A DNA stretch of 64,000 nucleotides from Nocardioides sp. T2.26MG-1 (GTDB lineage Bacteria > Actinomycetota > Actinomycetes > Propionibacteriales > Nocardioidaceae). This document shows, piece by piece, positions 28,698 through 37,036 of this stretch; the first letter of the stretch is position 1, and each line of letters begins with the position of its first letter. The stretch is from positions 434,001-498,000 of the forward strand of contig NZ_CATNLZ010000032.1 of the NCBI RefSeq assembly GCF_950101795.1, given 5' to 3'. The notes under the pieces were generated by a model. The model was given only the letters and a program-made list of their open reading frames with translations, searched no databases and was not told the origin of the DNA. The position numbers and the translations under genes are program-made.

Positions 28698-30401
28698 GTG
28701 CCACCCCGCTCCCGCCTGCTCGCGCCCCTGACCTCAGCCCTCCTCGGGGCCCTGGGGCTGCTGGTGCTCGCGCCGGCGCCCGCCGGAGCGACCACGACCG
28801 CGGCGATCGTCGCCCCAGGTGCGGGGAAGGCCGGCGCGCTCGACCGCGACCGCGATCGCGGCGAGCCCTCGGCGGTCTTCAAGCGCAGCGCCTACCTGTG
28901 CATGGGCTACACCGCGTGCCGGGACGCCGGGATGGGCAACGCAGGCTACGCGGCGAACAACCGGACGATGTACTGGCGGATGTACTCCGGCCACAACTGC
29001 ACCAACTACGCGGCGTACCGGATGGTGAAGAGCGGTCTGCCCAACGAGCGTCCCTGGTCGGGTGGCGGCAACGCGACCTACTGGGGCACCTCGATGCCCG
29101 GCATCACCGACGGCACCCCCCGGGTCGGTGCGGTCGCGTGGTGGAAGGCCAACACCGGCCCGGCGGGCTCCTCCGGGCACGTCGCGTACGTCGAGCGGGT
29201 CGTCTCGGCCGACGAGATCGTGATCTCGCAGGACAGCTGGAACGGCGACTTCTCCTGGGCGGTCGTCACCCGCAGCAGCGGCAACTGGCCCAGCGGGTTC
29301 GTGCACTTCAACGACAAGCCGCTGGTCAACATCGAGGTCCCGGCCGTGACCGGCAACGCGAAGGTCGGCGCGGTCCTGACCGCCACCTCGGGTGCGTGGC
29401 GCCCGACCGCCGTCTCTGTCGGCTACCAGTGGCTCGCCGACGGCCAGCCGATCGCAGGCGCCGTGGACACTTCGCTCAAGCTGACCCGGGCCCGGCTCGA
29501 CCAGCAGATCACGGTCCGGGCCACCGCCTCCCAGCTCGGCTACCCCACCGCCTCGGCGACCTCGGCGCCGACGGAGCCGGTCCAGCCGGGCCAGCTCAAG
29601 AACGTCGTCGCCCCGGCGATCACCGGCGAGGCGCAGGTCGACTCCTCGCTGACCCTCTCCCCCGGCACCTGGACCCCGACGCCCGACCTGACCTACCAGT
29701 GGCTCGCGGACGGGAGTCCCATCCCGGGTGCCACCGCGACCACGCTCGCGCTCGGCCCCGACCTCGTGGGCCGGACGATCACAGCCCAGGTGACCGCGAC
29801 CCGCGCGGGGTACGCCGCCGTCACGGCCTCCGCCGCACCGACCCAGCCGGTCGCTCCGGGCACCTTCGCCGTGACGACCGCACCCGCCCTGGTGGGAACC
29901 GCGCGCCTCGGCGAGACGCTGGCAGTCGACCCCGGACGGTTCAGCCCCGCGGACGCGGGCGTCCACGTCGCCATCCAGTGGCTGCGCGACGGTGAGCCGG
30001 TCCCCGACGCCACCGGGTCGACGTACCCGGTCACGAACCTCGACCTCGGCAGCCGGATCTCGGCGCGGGTCACGCTCTCCCGCCTCGGGTACACGACGGC
30101 GGCCCTCGAGACCCCCCGCTCCGCGACCGTGAAGTCCGACCCGCGGATGCGCCTGGTCGTCTCTCCCGGTGCGCACGCCGCCCGGGTCACCGTCACCCTC
30201 ACCGCGCCCGGCGTCACCGAGGTGACCGGATCGGTGGTCGTCCGGTTCGCCGGTGTCGCCCGCGAGGTCCCGCTCCGGCACGGCACCGCGACGGTCCGGC
30301 TCACGGATCTGCCGCAGGGCAAGCGCACGCTGACCGTGCGGTACGCCGGCAGCGACGCGGTCAACCGGGTGGTCGGGACCCGTACGGTCCGGATCGGCTG
30401 A
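28698..30401 (+). CDS. Secreted CHAP-domain amidase with Ig-like repeats
   Basis: 567 residues. Residues 1-32 form a signal peptide. The CHAP domain (about 70-210) has catalytic Cys in GHNCTNYAAYRM and His in SSGHVAYVERV; it hydrolyses peptidoglycan amide bonds. Three tandem beta-sandwich repeats of about 90 residues follow, each with QWL-DG-P (YQWLADGQPI, YQWLADGSPI and IQWLRDGEPV), then a C-terminal Ig-like domain. The start is GTG 7 nt after TAGACT (28685-28690); an ATG at 28694 is out of frame. Probably a cell-wall remodelling enzyme. Confidence 0.88.
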   Translation: MPPRSRLLAPLTSALLGALGLLVLAPAPAGATTTAAIVAPGAGKAGALDRDRDRGEPSAVFKRSAYLCMGYTACRDAGMGNAGYAANNRTMYWRMYSGHNCTNYAAYRMVKSGLPNERPWSGGGNATYWGTSMPGITDGTPRVGAVAWWKANTGPAGSSGHVAYVERVVSADEIVISQDSWNGDFSWAVVTRSSGNWPSGFVHFNDKPLVNIEVPAVTGNAKVGAVLTATSGAWRPTAVSVGYQWLADGQPIAGAVDTSLKLTRARLDQQITVRATASQLGYPTASATSAPTEPVQPGQLKNVVAPAITGEAQVDSSLTLSPGTWTPTPDLTYQWLADGSPIPGATATTLALGPDLVGRTITAQVTATRAGYAAVTASAAPTQPVAPGTFAVTTAPALVGTARLGETLAVDPGRFSPADAGVHVAIQWLRDGEPVPDATGSTYPVTNLDLGSRISARVTLSRLGYTTAALETPRSATVKSDPRMRLVVSPGAHAARVTVTLTAPGVTEVTGSVVVRFAGVAREVPLRHGTATVRLTDLPQGKRTLTVRYAGSDAVNRVVGTRTVRIG

Positions 30402-30416
30402 CCGCGCGCTCCTGGC

Positions 30417-31880
30417 TCAGCCCTCGGGGTGGTAGCCGCAGGCGTCGTCGGTCTTGACGGCGGTGCCGGGGTCGTCCTTCGGGCCGGCGCTGCCGCCCTG
30501 ACGAGGGGCGAGCGCCTTGGCGACCACCGACTGCATCCACGCGAAGTCGGGGTCGCCGGAGAAGAACTTGTCGGAGGACACGAAGGCCATCGACCGGATC
30601 TTCTTCTCCTTGACCTTCAGGGCGAGGTCGACGAACGCCGGCATGAGCTTGCGCGGCACGTCCGTGCGCAGGATCTCCTCCCCCGCCTTGGCCAGGTCCT
30701 GGTAGCGGCGGAGCAGGTTGAGCGGGTCGGCCTCGTCGATGATCGCGCTGACCATGCAGCGCTGGCGCAGCATCCGGTCGTAGTCATCGGAGCCCCACCG
30801 GCCGCGGGAGTACCAGAGCGCGTGGAAGCCGTCGAGGTGCTGGTCGGGTCCGGGCTCGAGATAGCCGGTCGGCGGGATGTTGAGGTCGGTGTTGCCGTTG
30901 ATCGCGATCGGCTCGTTGATGTTCACCGTCACGCCGCCGATGGCGTCGACCAGCTGCTGGAACCCCAGCAGGTTGATCAGCATGTAGTAGTCGACGCGCG
31001 TGCCGAGGCTCCCCGCGACCGCCTGCTTGACCGCGTCGGCGCCCTCGTTCTCCGAGTCGCCGAGGATGCCGGGGTAGAGCGCCGGGACCTGGCCGTACAC
31101 GGCGTTCAGCATCCAGCTGCCCGGGTCGCCCTCGCCGCGGAAGCCGTCGGGGAACACGTCGTGCAGGGGGCTGTCCTCCGGGAACTGCGCGTTCATCATG
31201 TTGCGCGGCAGGCTGAACATCACCGACTTGCCCGTGTCGGTGTCCATGCTGAGCAGGATCACCGAGTCCGTGCGGATGCCGGTGCGGCCCACGCCGCCGT
31301 CGCCGCCGAGGAGCAGCACGTTGACCCGGTTGCGCCCGCCCCACGGGTCCTCCTCGGTGACGTCCCCCGGGGTCGTCGCCGTCTGCTCGTCGTCGAACAC
31401 CGTCGCGACGAAGTGGGCCTGGGTGGTCGCGATCCGGACGCTCTGAAACGCCGGCAGCCCGACCAGGATGCACAGCAGCGTCACGACCAGCGCGCCGAGC
31501 CCGCCTTCGAGGCGGCTCATCCCGCGCGGGCGCGCCATCGCGTACGTCGTCGCCACCACGAACGCCCACGTCAGGAACAGCACCGCGATCACCACGGCGG
31601 CCACCCGGAGCCGGGTCGGGTCGAAGGCGAAGTCGACGAGCCGGTGCAGGTCGCGGGCGTAGAGAGCGAGCAGCACCAGCCCGGCCAGGAACGGCACCAG
31701 CACGACGTACCCGAGCCGCCGGCGGGTCCACAGGTAGCCGGTGCCCGGCAGGGCGGCGCCCAGCATCGTGACCCCGAGGGCGCCGGCCAGGGTGTGCGCA
31801 CGGCGGAACGGCCGCCGCAGTCGCGCGGCGCGGTGTCGTGGGCGCGCCGGCGGCGCAGGCGTCTCCACCGACGTCGCCAT
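30417..31880 (-). CDS. LCP (LytR-CpsA-Psr) family cell-wall glycopolymer ligase
   Basis: 487 residues. Four predicted transmembrane segments within the first 150 residues are more than the single anchor usual for LCP proteins. The extracellular LCP domain (about 185-430) has GIRTDSVILLSM and MFSLPRNM with the catalytic Arg/Asp residues, and YSRGRWGSDDYDRMLRQRCMV near its end. LCP enzymes transfer teichoic-acid-like or arabinogalactan polymers from undecaprenyl diphosphate to peptidoglycan. ATG behind GGAGAGGG; a TATCCT -10 box lies at 31913-31918. Confidence 0.9.
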   Translation of the reverse strand: MATSVETPAPPARPRHRAARLRRPFRRAHTLAGALGVTMLGAALPGTGYLWTRRRLGYVVLVPFLAGLVLLALYARDLHRLVDFAFDPTRLRVAAVVIAVLFLTWAFVVATTYAMARPRGMSRLEGGLGALVVTLLCILVGLPAFQSVRIATTQAHFVATVFDDEQTATTPGDVTEEDPWGGRNRVNVLLLGGDGGVGRTGIRTDSVILLSMDTDTGKSVMFSLPRNMMNAQFPEDSPLHDVFPDGFRGEGDPGSWMLNAVYGQVPALYPGILGDSENEGADAVKQAVAGSLGTRVDYYMLINLLGFQQLVDAIGGVTVNINEPIAINGNTDLNIPPTGYLEPGPDQHLDGFHALWYSRGRWGSDDYDRMLRQRCMVSAIIDEADPLNLLRRYQDLAKAGEEILRTDVPRKLMPAFVDLALKVKEKKIRSMAFVSSDKFFSGDPDFAWMQSVVAKALAPRQGGSAGPKDDPGTAVKTDDACGYHPEG

Positions 31881-31937
31881 GCGTGCACCCTCTCCGGCCG
31901 ATGTCGCCGCCGAGGATACCGGTGACGGGCCGCGGGA

Positions 31938-33527
31938 TCAGGCCGGGACGCCGACCTCCGGCGTGTACGCCGTGCCTCGCTCGGCGCGGGTCCAGAGCAC
32001 ACCGTTGCCCGGCGTCGGTCCCTGGGCGGCCAGCTCGCGCTTGAGCACCTTGTTGGTCGCGGTGCTCGGCAGGTCGGGTGCGATCCGGACGTAGCGGGGC
32101 CACGCCTTGGCGGAGAGGTCGGGCTGGTCCGCGAGGAACGCCTCGAGGCCGGCGGGGTCGAGCTCGGCTCCGTCCTGGAGCACGAGAGCGGCCATGACCT
32201 GGTCGCCGACGTGCTCGTCGGGGACCGCGTAGACCGCCACCCGGTTCACCGCCGGCAGCCGTTGCAGGATCCGCTCGATGGGAGCGGCGGCGAGGTTCTC
32301 GCCGTCGACCCGCATCCAGTCGGCGGTGCGCCCGGCCAGGTAGATCCATCCGTCGGCGTCGCGGTAGGCCAGGTCGCCGGACCAGTACATGCCGTGCCGC
32401 AGCCGCTCCGCGTTGGCCGAGTCGTCGTTGTAGTAGCCGATGAAGTAGCCGGCGCCCTGGGTGTTGACCAGCTCGCCGACGGCCCGGTCGGCGTTGGTGA
32501 GAGCGCCGTGCTCGTCGAACACCGCGACGTCGCACTCGGTGACGGTCGCGGCGTCGTACACGGCGACGCCGTCGGCACCGCGGCCGATCGAGCCGCGCGG
32601 CGTGCCGGGCTCACGGGTGATGATCACCGCCAGCTCGGTGGACCCGAAGCCGTCCCACACCTCGCACCCGAACCGCCGGCTGAACTCCTCGATGTCGCGG
32701 TCGCTGGCCTCGTTGCCGAACGCCACGCGCAGCGGGTTGTCGGCGTCGTCGGGCCGCTCCGGGGTCGCGAGCACGTAGGCGAGCGGCTTGCCGACGTAGT
32801 TCATGTAGGTGACGCCGTAGCGGCGTACGTCGTCGAGGAACCGCGACGCGCTGAACCGCGCCGGCACGATCGTGGACGCCCCGCACACGGCCGGGCTCCA
32901 CCCCGCGACCACGGCGTTGGAGTGGAACAGCGGCATGGAGACGTAGCAGACGTCGTCGGGTCCCAGGCCGTAGCGGCCCTGCAGGTTGAGCCCGGCGAAG
33001 AGGACCATGAGGTGGTTGACCTGGACCGCCTTCGGCTCGCCGCTGGTGCCGGAGGTGAAGATCATCATGAACGTGTCCATCGCGCCGACCTCGCGGTGCG
33101 GCGTGAGCGGCCCCGCGCCGGCGACCAGGTCCGCCCACTCCTGGCCGTCGGTGTCGAGGACGCGGACGCCGGCGAGGTCGAGGCCGTCGAGGAGCGGCCG
33201 GTGCTCGGCGTCGGTGACCAGCAGCTGGCACTCGGCGCGCCGGATGTCGGCGTGCAGCCCCTCCCCGCGGCGCGTGTTGTTGATGCCGCACAGGACGTAG
33301 CCGCCGAGCGCCGCTCCCGCCATCGCGCGGAGCATGTCGGGGGTGTTGCCGAGGAGAGTGCCGACGTGCAGCGGACGGTTCGGGTCGGCCGCGCCGATCA
33401 GCGCAGCGGCCACCGCCTCGGACTCGGCCACGTGCTCGCGCCAGGTCCAGGTCCGGTCGCCATACCGCACGGCCGGGTGGTCGTCGTCGGCCCGCTCCCT
33501 CAGCAGCTGCTGGACGGTCTCCGCCAC
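31938..33527 (-). CDS. Acyl-CoA synthetase (FadD17-like)
   Basis: 529 residues. FTSGTSGEPKAVQVNH (about 157) is the ATP motif, WDGFGSTELAVIITREPG the A5 region, GMYWSGDLAYRDADGWIYLAGRTADWMRVDGEN the A7-A8 hinge, and TNKVLKRELA the catalytic Lys. It resembles FadD17/FadD19-type synthetases of actinobacterial sterol side-chain degradation. The KstR-type box 64 bp upstream supports that reading, although substrate preference is not shown by sequence. GTG start behind GAGGGAG. Divergent from the 406-residue unknown protein. Confidence 0.88.
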   Translation of the reverse strand: MAETVQQLLRERADDDHPAVRYGDRTWTWREHVAESEAVAAALIGAADPNRPLHVGTLLGNTPDMLRAMAGAALGGYVLCGINNTRRGEGLHADIRRAECQLLVTDAEHRPLLDGLDLAGVRVLDTDGQEWADLVAGAGPLTPHREVGAMDTFMMIFTSGTSGEPKAVQVNHLMVLFAGLNLQGRYGLGPDDVCYVSMPLFHSNAVVAGWSPAVCGASTIVPARFSASRFLDDVRRYGVTYMNYVGKPLAYVLATPERPDDADNPLRVAFGNEASDRDIEEFSRRFGCEVWDGFGSTELAVIITREPGTPRGSIGRGADGVAVYDAATVTECDVAVFDEHGALTNADRAVGELVNTQGAGYFIGYYNDDSANAERLRHGMYWSGDLAYRDADGWIYLAGRTADWMRVDGENLAAAPIERILQRLPAVNRVAVYAVPDEHVGDQVMAALVLQDGAELDPAGLEAFLADQPDLSAKAWPRYVRIAPDLPSTATNKVLKRELAAQGPTPGNGVLWTRAERGTAYTPEVGVPA

Positions 33528-33554
33528 GTCGGCTCCCTCGGTTGTCAGGTGTTG

Positions 33555-33568
33555 TTGACGCGCGTCAA
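33555..33568. promoter_or_regulatory. 14-bp palindrome in the fadD17-like promoter region
   Basis: TTGACGCGCGTCAA is a perfect palindrome 28 bp before the synthetase GTG, next to a TAGTTT-like -10 on the minus strand. It is a candidate operator distinct from the KstR-type box; regulator unknown. Confidence 0.45.
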
Positions 33569-33590
33569 ACTAGGCGACGATCGGCTAGTC

Positions 33591-33604
33591 TGCAACACGT
33601 TCTA
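33591..33604. promoter_or_regulatory. KstR-type operator box
   Basis: TGCAACACGTTCTA matches the published KstR consensus TnnAACnnGTTnnA at every fixed position. KstR is the TetR repressor of cholesterol catabolism in mycobacteria and rhodococci. The box lies between the divergent FadD17-like gene and the unknown gene starting at 33641. Overlapping TAGTCT (33585-33590) is a plus-strand -10 candidate. Confidence 0.6.
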
Positions 33605-33640
33605 GTTCATCCCAGCGCTCACCGAGCCCCCGGAGGGTCC

Positions 33641-34861
33641 ATGCCCAGCCGCTACGCCAGCCTGACCCGGGACGAGCTGGCCGCCCTGGTGCCGGAGCTG
33701 CTGCTGATCGGCCAGCTCATCGACCGCTCGGGCATGGCGTGGTGCATCTCCGCCTGGGGCCGCGAGGAGATGGCGCAGATCGCCATCGAGGAGTGGGCGG
33801 GGTCCAGCCCGATCTACACCAAGAGGATGCAGCGCGCGCTGCGCTACGAGGGCACCGACGTCGTCACGATCTTCAAGGGGCTCCAGCTGGACATCGGCGC
33901 TCCCCCACAGTTCATGGACTTCCGCTACGAGGTGACCGACCCCTGGCACGGCACGTTCCACCTCGACCACTGCGGCGCGCTCATGGACGTCGAGCCGATG
34001 GGCGAGGAGTACGTCGTCTCGATGTGCCACGACATCGAGGACCCGACCTTCGACGCCACCGCGGTCGCGACCAACCCGCGCGCCCAGGTGCGCCCGGTGC
34101 ACCGGCCGCCTCGCGCCCCGGCCGACCGCCACCCGCACTGCGCGTGGACCGTCACCATCGATGACTCCCACCCGCCGGTCGAGCCGCTGCCGCCGTACTT
34201 CGTCATCGAGCGCACGAGGGCGGCCTCCGTCGAGCTCGACCCCATCGTCCAAGGCGGCCCGGCCGGCGGCGGCGCGTCCGACTACTCGGGGCCGCTGCTC
34301 AGCGACGTGGACTTCGGCGCGTTCTCGCGCTCCGCGCTGGTCCGGATCGCCGACGAGGTGTGCCTGCAGATGCACCTGCTGAACCTGTCGTTCGGGCTCG
34401 CCGTGCGTGCCCGCGCCGCCGACGAGCGCGAGGCCGTCGAGGTGACGACCAAGCAGCTGACCGGCATCGCCGGCATCGCCGCGGAGCGGATCGCCCGCGC
34501 GCTGGGCCTGGACGACCCGCTCCGGGTGCTCGAGCTCCACCCGCTGCTCAACCCGGCGGCGTACGTCGACGCGACGGTCGCGGACGGGGCACTGACGGTG
34601 CGGCCGTCGGCGGCCGCCGAGGACGGTGCCTGGATCACGCTGTGCGGTCCCGGCCGGGTCGGGGCCCTCCAGGCGCTGGTCCGGGCCGTCGACGCGCACC
34701 TGGACGTCGAGATCACCGGCACCGACGAGCACTGGACCGCACGCCTCGTCCGCCGGCCCGAGCCGGCGCGCGAGGCGCCGGAGGTCGCCGTGACCCGGTT
34801 CAGCACCGGCTCGACGTTCGCGTTCGAGCCGCGTCGGTCGCTGCCGATCACGCTGGTGTAG
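33641..34861 (+). CDS. Unknown protein, possible steroid/acyl metabolism
   Basis: 406 residues that I do not assign to a family. The N-terminal half is alpha-helical (MAWCISAWGREEMAQIAIEEW and YTKRMQRALRYEG), followed by FHLDHCGALMDVEPMGEEYVVSMCHDIEDPTF, where His, Cys, His and Asp cluster like a metal or catalytic site. The C-terminal half is Ala-rich. There is no signal peptide or membrane segment. The segment around the Cys/His cluster vaguely recalls L-2-amino-thiazoline-4-carboxylate hydrolase-like proteins; this is weak. ATG behind CGGAGGG. It shares the promoter region and KstR-type box with the FadD17-like gene. Confidence 0.8.
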   Translation: MPSRYASLTRDELAALVPELLLIGQLIDRSGMAWCISAWGREEMAQIAIEEWAGSSPIYTKRMQRALRYEGTDVVTIFKGLQLDIGAPPQFMDFRYEVTDPWHGTFHLDHCGALMDVEPMGEEYVVSMCHDIEDPTFDATAVATNPRAQVRPVHRPPRAPADRHPHCAWTVTIDDSHPPVEPLPPYFVIERTRAASVELDPIVQGGPAGGGASDYSGPLLSDVDFGAFSRSALVRIADEVCLQMHLLNLSFGLAVRARAADEREAVEVTTKQLTGIAGIAAERIARALGLDDPLRVLELHPLLNPAAYVDATVADGALTVRPSAAAEDGAWITLCGPGRVGALQALVRAVDAHLDVEITGTDEHWTARLVRRPEPAREAPEVAVTRFSTGSTFAFEPRRSLPITLV

Positions 34862-34887
34862 CCACCCGTCCTCCTACGCTGGCGACC

Positions 34888-35502
34888 ATGGCCGCACAAC
34901 AGAACCCTGCCCAGCTCCACGCGCCCGACGCCGCCTGGCGCCAGCGGGCGGGCGACCTGCTGGCGGACGTCCGCACGGCCGTGTCGGACCTGCCGGGTGC
35001 GGAGACCGCCGCCTTCGACCACATCGGGTCCACCTCGGTGCCCGGTCTCCGCGCGAAGCCGTACCTCGACCTGCAGATCCGCATCGACCCGCTGCCCGCC
35101 GAGGAGGACCTGACGGCGCGCCTGACGCCGCTCGGGTACCGGCGGGCGCGCGGTGCGCGACCGGACTCGCCCGGCGTCGACCGCGACCTGCCCCGTGGGG
35201 ACGAGGACGTGCCGGACGCGGTGTGGGAGAAGCTGCTGTACTTCGCCGCGCAGGAGCGGGCGATCCTCCACGTCCGCCGGTCCGACTCGCCCTGGGGCCG
35301 CTACACCGTCTGGTTCCGGGACTGGCTGCGGGCCCATCCTCCGGAGCGTCAGCGGTACGAGGCGACCAAGGTGCGCCTCGCCGCGCAGAACGCCGGCAAG
35401 GCCGACTACGACGACTACCCACGGGCGAAGACCGCCTACTTCGACGAGGTGCAGCCGGTGTTCACCGCCTGGGCACGCGCGCGGGGCGGCGTGCGGGGCT
35501 AG
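34888..35502 (+). CDS. GrpB-family (UPF0157) nucleotidyltransferase-like protein
   Basis: 204 residues. FDHIGSTSVPGLRAKPYLDLQIRI (about 45-68) is the GS-x-DxD-like signature of this minimal nucleotidyltransferase superfamily branch. WFRDWLRAHPPERQRYEATKVRLA and the final YFDEVQPVFTAW are conserved helices. Function is not established. The ATG lies 7 nt after TACGCT (34875-34880). Confidence 0.85.
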   Translation: MAAQQNPAQLHAPDAAWRQRAGDLLADVRTAVSDLPGAETAAFDHIGSTSVPGLRAKPYLDLQIRIDPLPAEEDLTARLTPLGYRRARGARPDSPGVDRDLPRGDEDVPDAVWEKLLYFAAQERAILHVRRSDSPWGRYTVWFRDWLRAHPPERQRYEATKVRLAAQNAGKADYDDYPRAKTAYFDEVQPVFTAWARARGGVRG

Positions 35503-35560
35503 ACGGCTGCTGACCGCGCCTGACCGCTCCCGGCGACCACGGCCTCGGCATACTTGGCGG

Positions 35561-36184
35561 GTGCCCATCACCCGAGGCTTCACCGGCAGAGGCCGGCCCG
35601 AGCGCCCCGACCGGCTCCCTCCCGGGCAGTACGACACCGGCAGCTCCTGGCCCACGCTGACCGCCGAGGCCACGCCCAGTCTGTCCCAGGAGCAGTGGGA
35701 GCAGGAGTGGCGGATGAGCGTGGACGGCCTGGTCGAGAGCCCGCAGAGCTGGTCCTGGCGCGAGATCCACGCGCTGCCCGGCTCGACGTACTTCGGCGAC
35801 ATCCACTGCGTCACCACGTGGTCGAAGTTCGACATGACGTTCACCGGGGTCAGCGTCGACACGCTGCTGGAGGCGGCCCGGCCGCGTCCGGAGGCGGCGT
35901 TCGTGCTCGCGCACTCCACCACCGGCTACACGACCAACCTGCCGCTCGCGGACGTGACCGGCGGCAAGGCCTGGGTGGTGTGGGAGGTCGACGGCAAGCC
36001 GCTCCCCCGCGGCCATGGCGGCCCGGTGCGGCTGCTGGTGCCCCACCTGTACTTCTGGAAGTCCGCGAAGTGGGTGACCCGCCTCGAGCTGCTCGACCGG
36101 GACCGGCCGGGCTTCTGGGAGCAGAACGGCTACCACGACCGGGGCGATCCGTGGCTGGAGCAGCGCTACCAGGGCGACCCGTGA
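35561..36184 (+). CDS. Sulfite-oxidase-like molybdopterin-dependent oxidoreductase
   Basis: 207 residues, the molybdopterin domain only. GDIHCVTTWSKFDMTFTGV contains Cys83, the expected Mo ligand of the sulfite oxidase/MsrP fold, and HGGPVRLLVPHLYFWKSAKWV is the cofactor-binding end. No heme or dimerisation domain and no Tat signal are visible, so it is probably cytoplasmic. The GTG start lies 6 nt after CATACT (35549-35554). Its TGA overlaps the GTG of the flavin reductase (GTGA); that enzyme is the likely electron partner. Confidence 0.9.
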   Translation: MPITRGFTGRGRPERPDRLPPGQYDTGSSWPTLTAEATPSLSQEQWEQEWRMSVDGLVESPQSWSWREIHALPGSTYFGDIHCVTTWSKFDMTFTGVSVDTLLEAARPRPEAAFVLAHSTTGYTTNLPLADVTGGKAWVVWEVDGKPLPRGHGGPVRLLVPHLYFWKSAKWVTRLELLDRDRPGFWEQNGYHDRGDPWLEQRYQGDP

Positions 36185-36882
36185 CGGGTCCGGCGCCGGC
36201 CGGAGGGTGGACCACGGGGACGATCATCGAGCTGGACCGCCCGACCGACCGCCTGGTCCGGGCGCGCCTGCACGTCGACGACCGGGTGGACCACCTGCCC
36301 GGCCAGCACTACGTCGTGCGACTCCGGGCGCCCGACGGCTACACCGCCCAACGGTCCTACTCGGTCGCGTCCGACCCGGACGACCCGCTGCTGGAGCTGA
36401 TGGTCGAGTGCCTGCCGGGCGGCGAGGTCTCCGGGTTCCTGCACGACGTGGCCGAGGTGGGCGACGTCCTCGAGCTGCGCGGCCCGATCGGCGGCTGGTT
36501 CGTCTGGGAGGGCGACGTGCCGGCGGTCTGCGTCGCCGGCGGGTCAGGTGTAGTGCCGATCGTGGCGATGGCGCGCTACGCCCACCGTCTCGGCCTCCAG
36601 GAGCGGCTGCGGATCGTGGCGGTGGCTCGCACCTGGGACGAGCTGCCGTACGCCGCGGAGCTGCAGCGGTACGGCGCGTTCCTGGCGCTGACTCGCGAGA
36701 ACCTGGGCGACCGGGTCGCGGCCCCGCCGTACCCCTCCGAGATGGAGCCGCTCGTCGCCGGGGCCTCGCGGGCCTACGTCTGCGGGTCGGTCGGGTTCGC
36801 GTCGTTCGCCACCCGCTTGCTCGAGGACGCCGGCGTCGCCACCGACGCCATCCGCGTCGAGCAGTTCGGCGAGACCGGCTGA
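36181..36882 (+). CDS. FAD-binding ferredoxin-reductase-type oxidoreductase
   Basis: 233 residues. RSYSVASDPDD (about 57-67) is the FAD-binding RxYS motif and AGGSGVVPIVAMARY (about 120-134) the NAD(P)-ribose loop. YVCGSVGFASFATRLLEDAGV ends the nucleotide domain. There is no C-terminal 2Fe-2S domain, unlike phthalate-dioxygenase-type reductases. It is coupled to the molybdopterin enzyme and probably passes electrons from NAD(P)H to or from it (inferred from the fused arrangement). Confidence 0.9.
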   Translation: MTGPAPAGGWTTGTIIELDRPTDRLVRARLHVDDRVDHLPGQHYVVRLRAPDGYTAQRSYSVASDPDDPLLELMVECLPGGEVSGFLHDVAEVGDVLELRGPIGGWFVWEGDVPAVCVAGGSGVVPIVAMARYAHRLGLQERLRIVAVARTWDELPYAAELQRYGAFLALTRENLGDRVAAPPYPSEMEPLVAGASRAYVCGSVGFASFATRLLEDAGVATDAIRVEQFGETG

Positions 36883-36928
36883 CCCGGGCCGTCCTGCGCG
36901 TCGGATCGCTCCGGCCCGGATGGTTGCG

Positions 36929-36983
36929 GTTTGGTCACCAACCGCAAGGAACGGCGCTCCAGGATTGTCGTTGGTGACCAAAC
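36929..36983. repeat. Intergenic inverted-repeat element, copy 6
   Basis: Arms at 36929-36942 and 36970-36983 are perfect complements with a 27-nt centre. In this copy each half is also a hairpin of its own: TTGCGG flanks CCGCAA around the left arm, and TGTC flanks GACA around the right arm. It lies 46 nt downstream of the flavin-reductase stop codon. Confidence 0.92.
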
Positions 36984-37036
36984 GACATCATTTCCCCGAG
37001 GACTGGGCCGGCGGGCGCCGCCCGTAGGGTGGTCGG

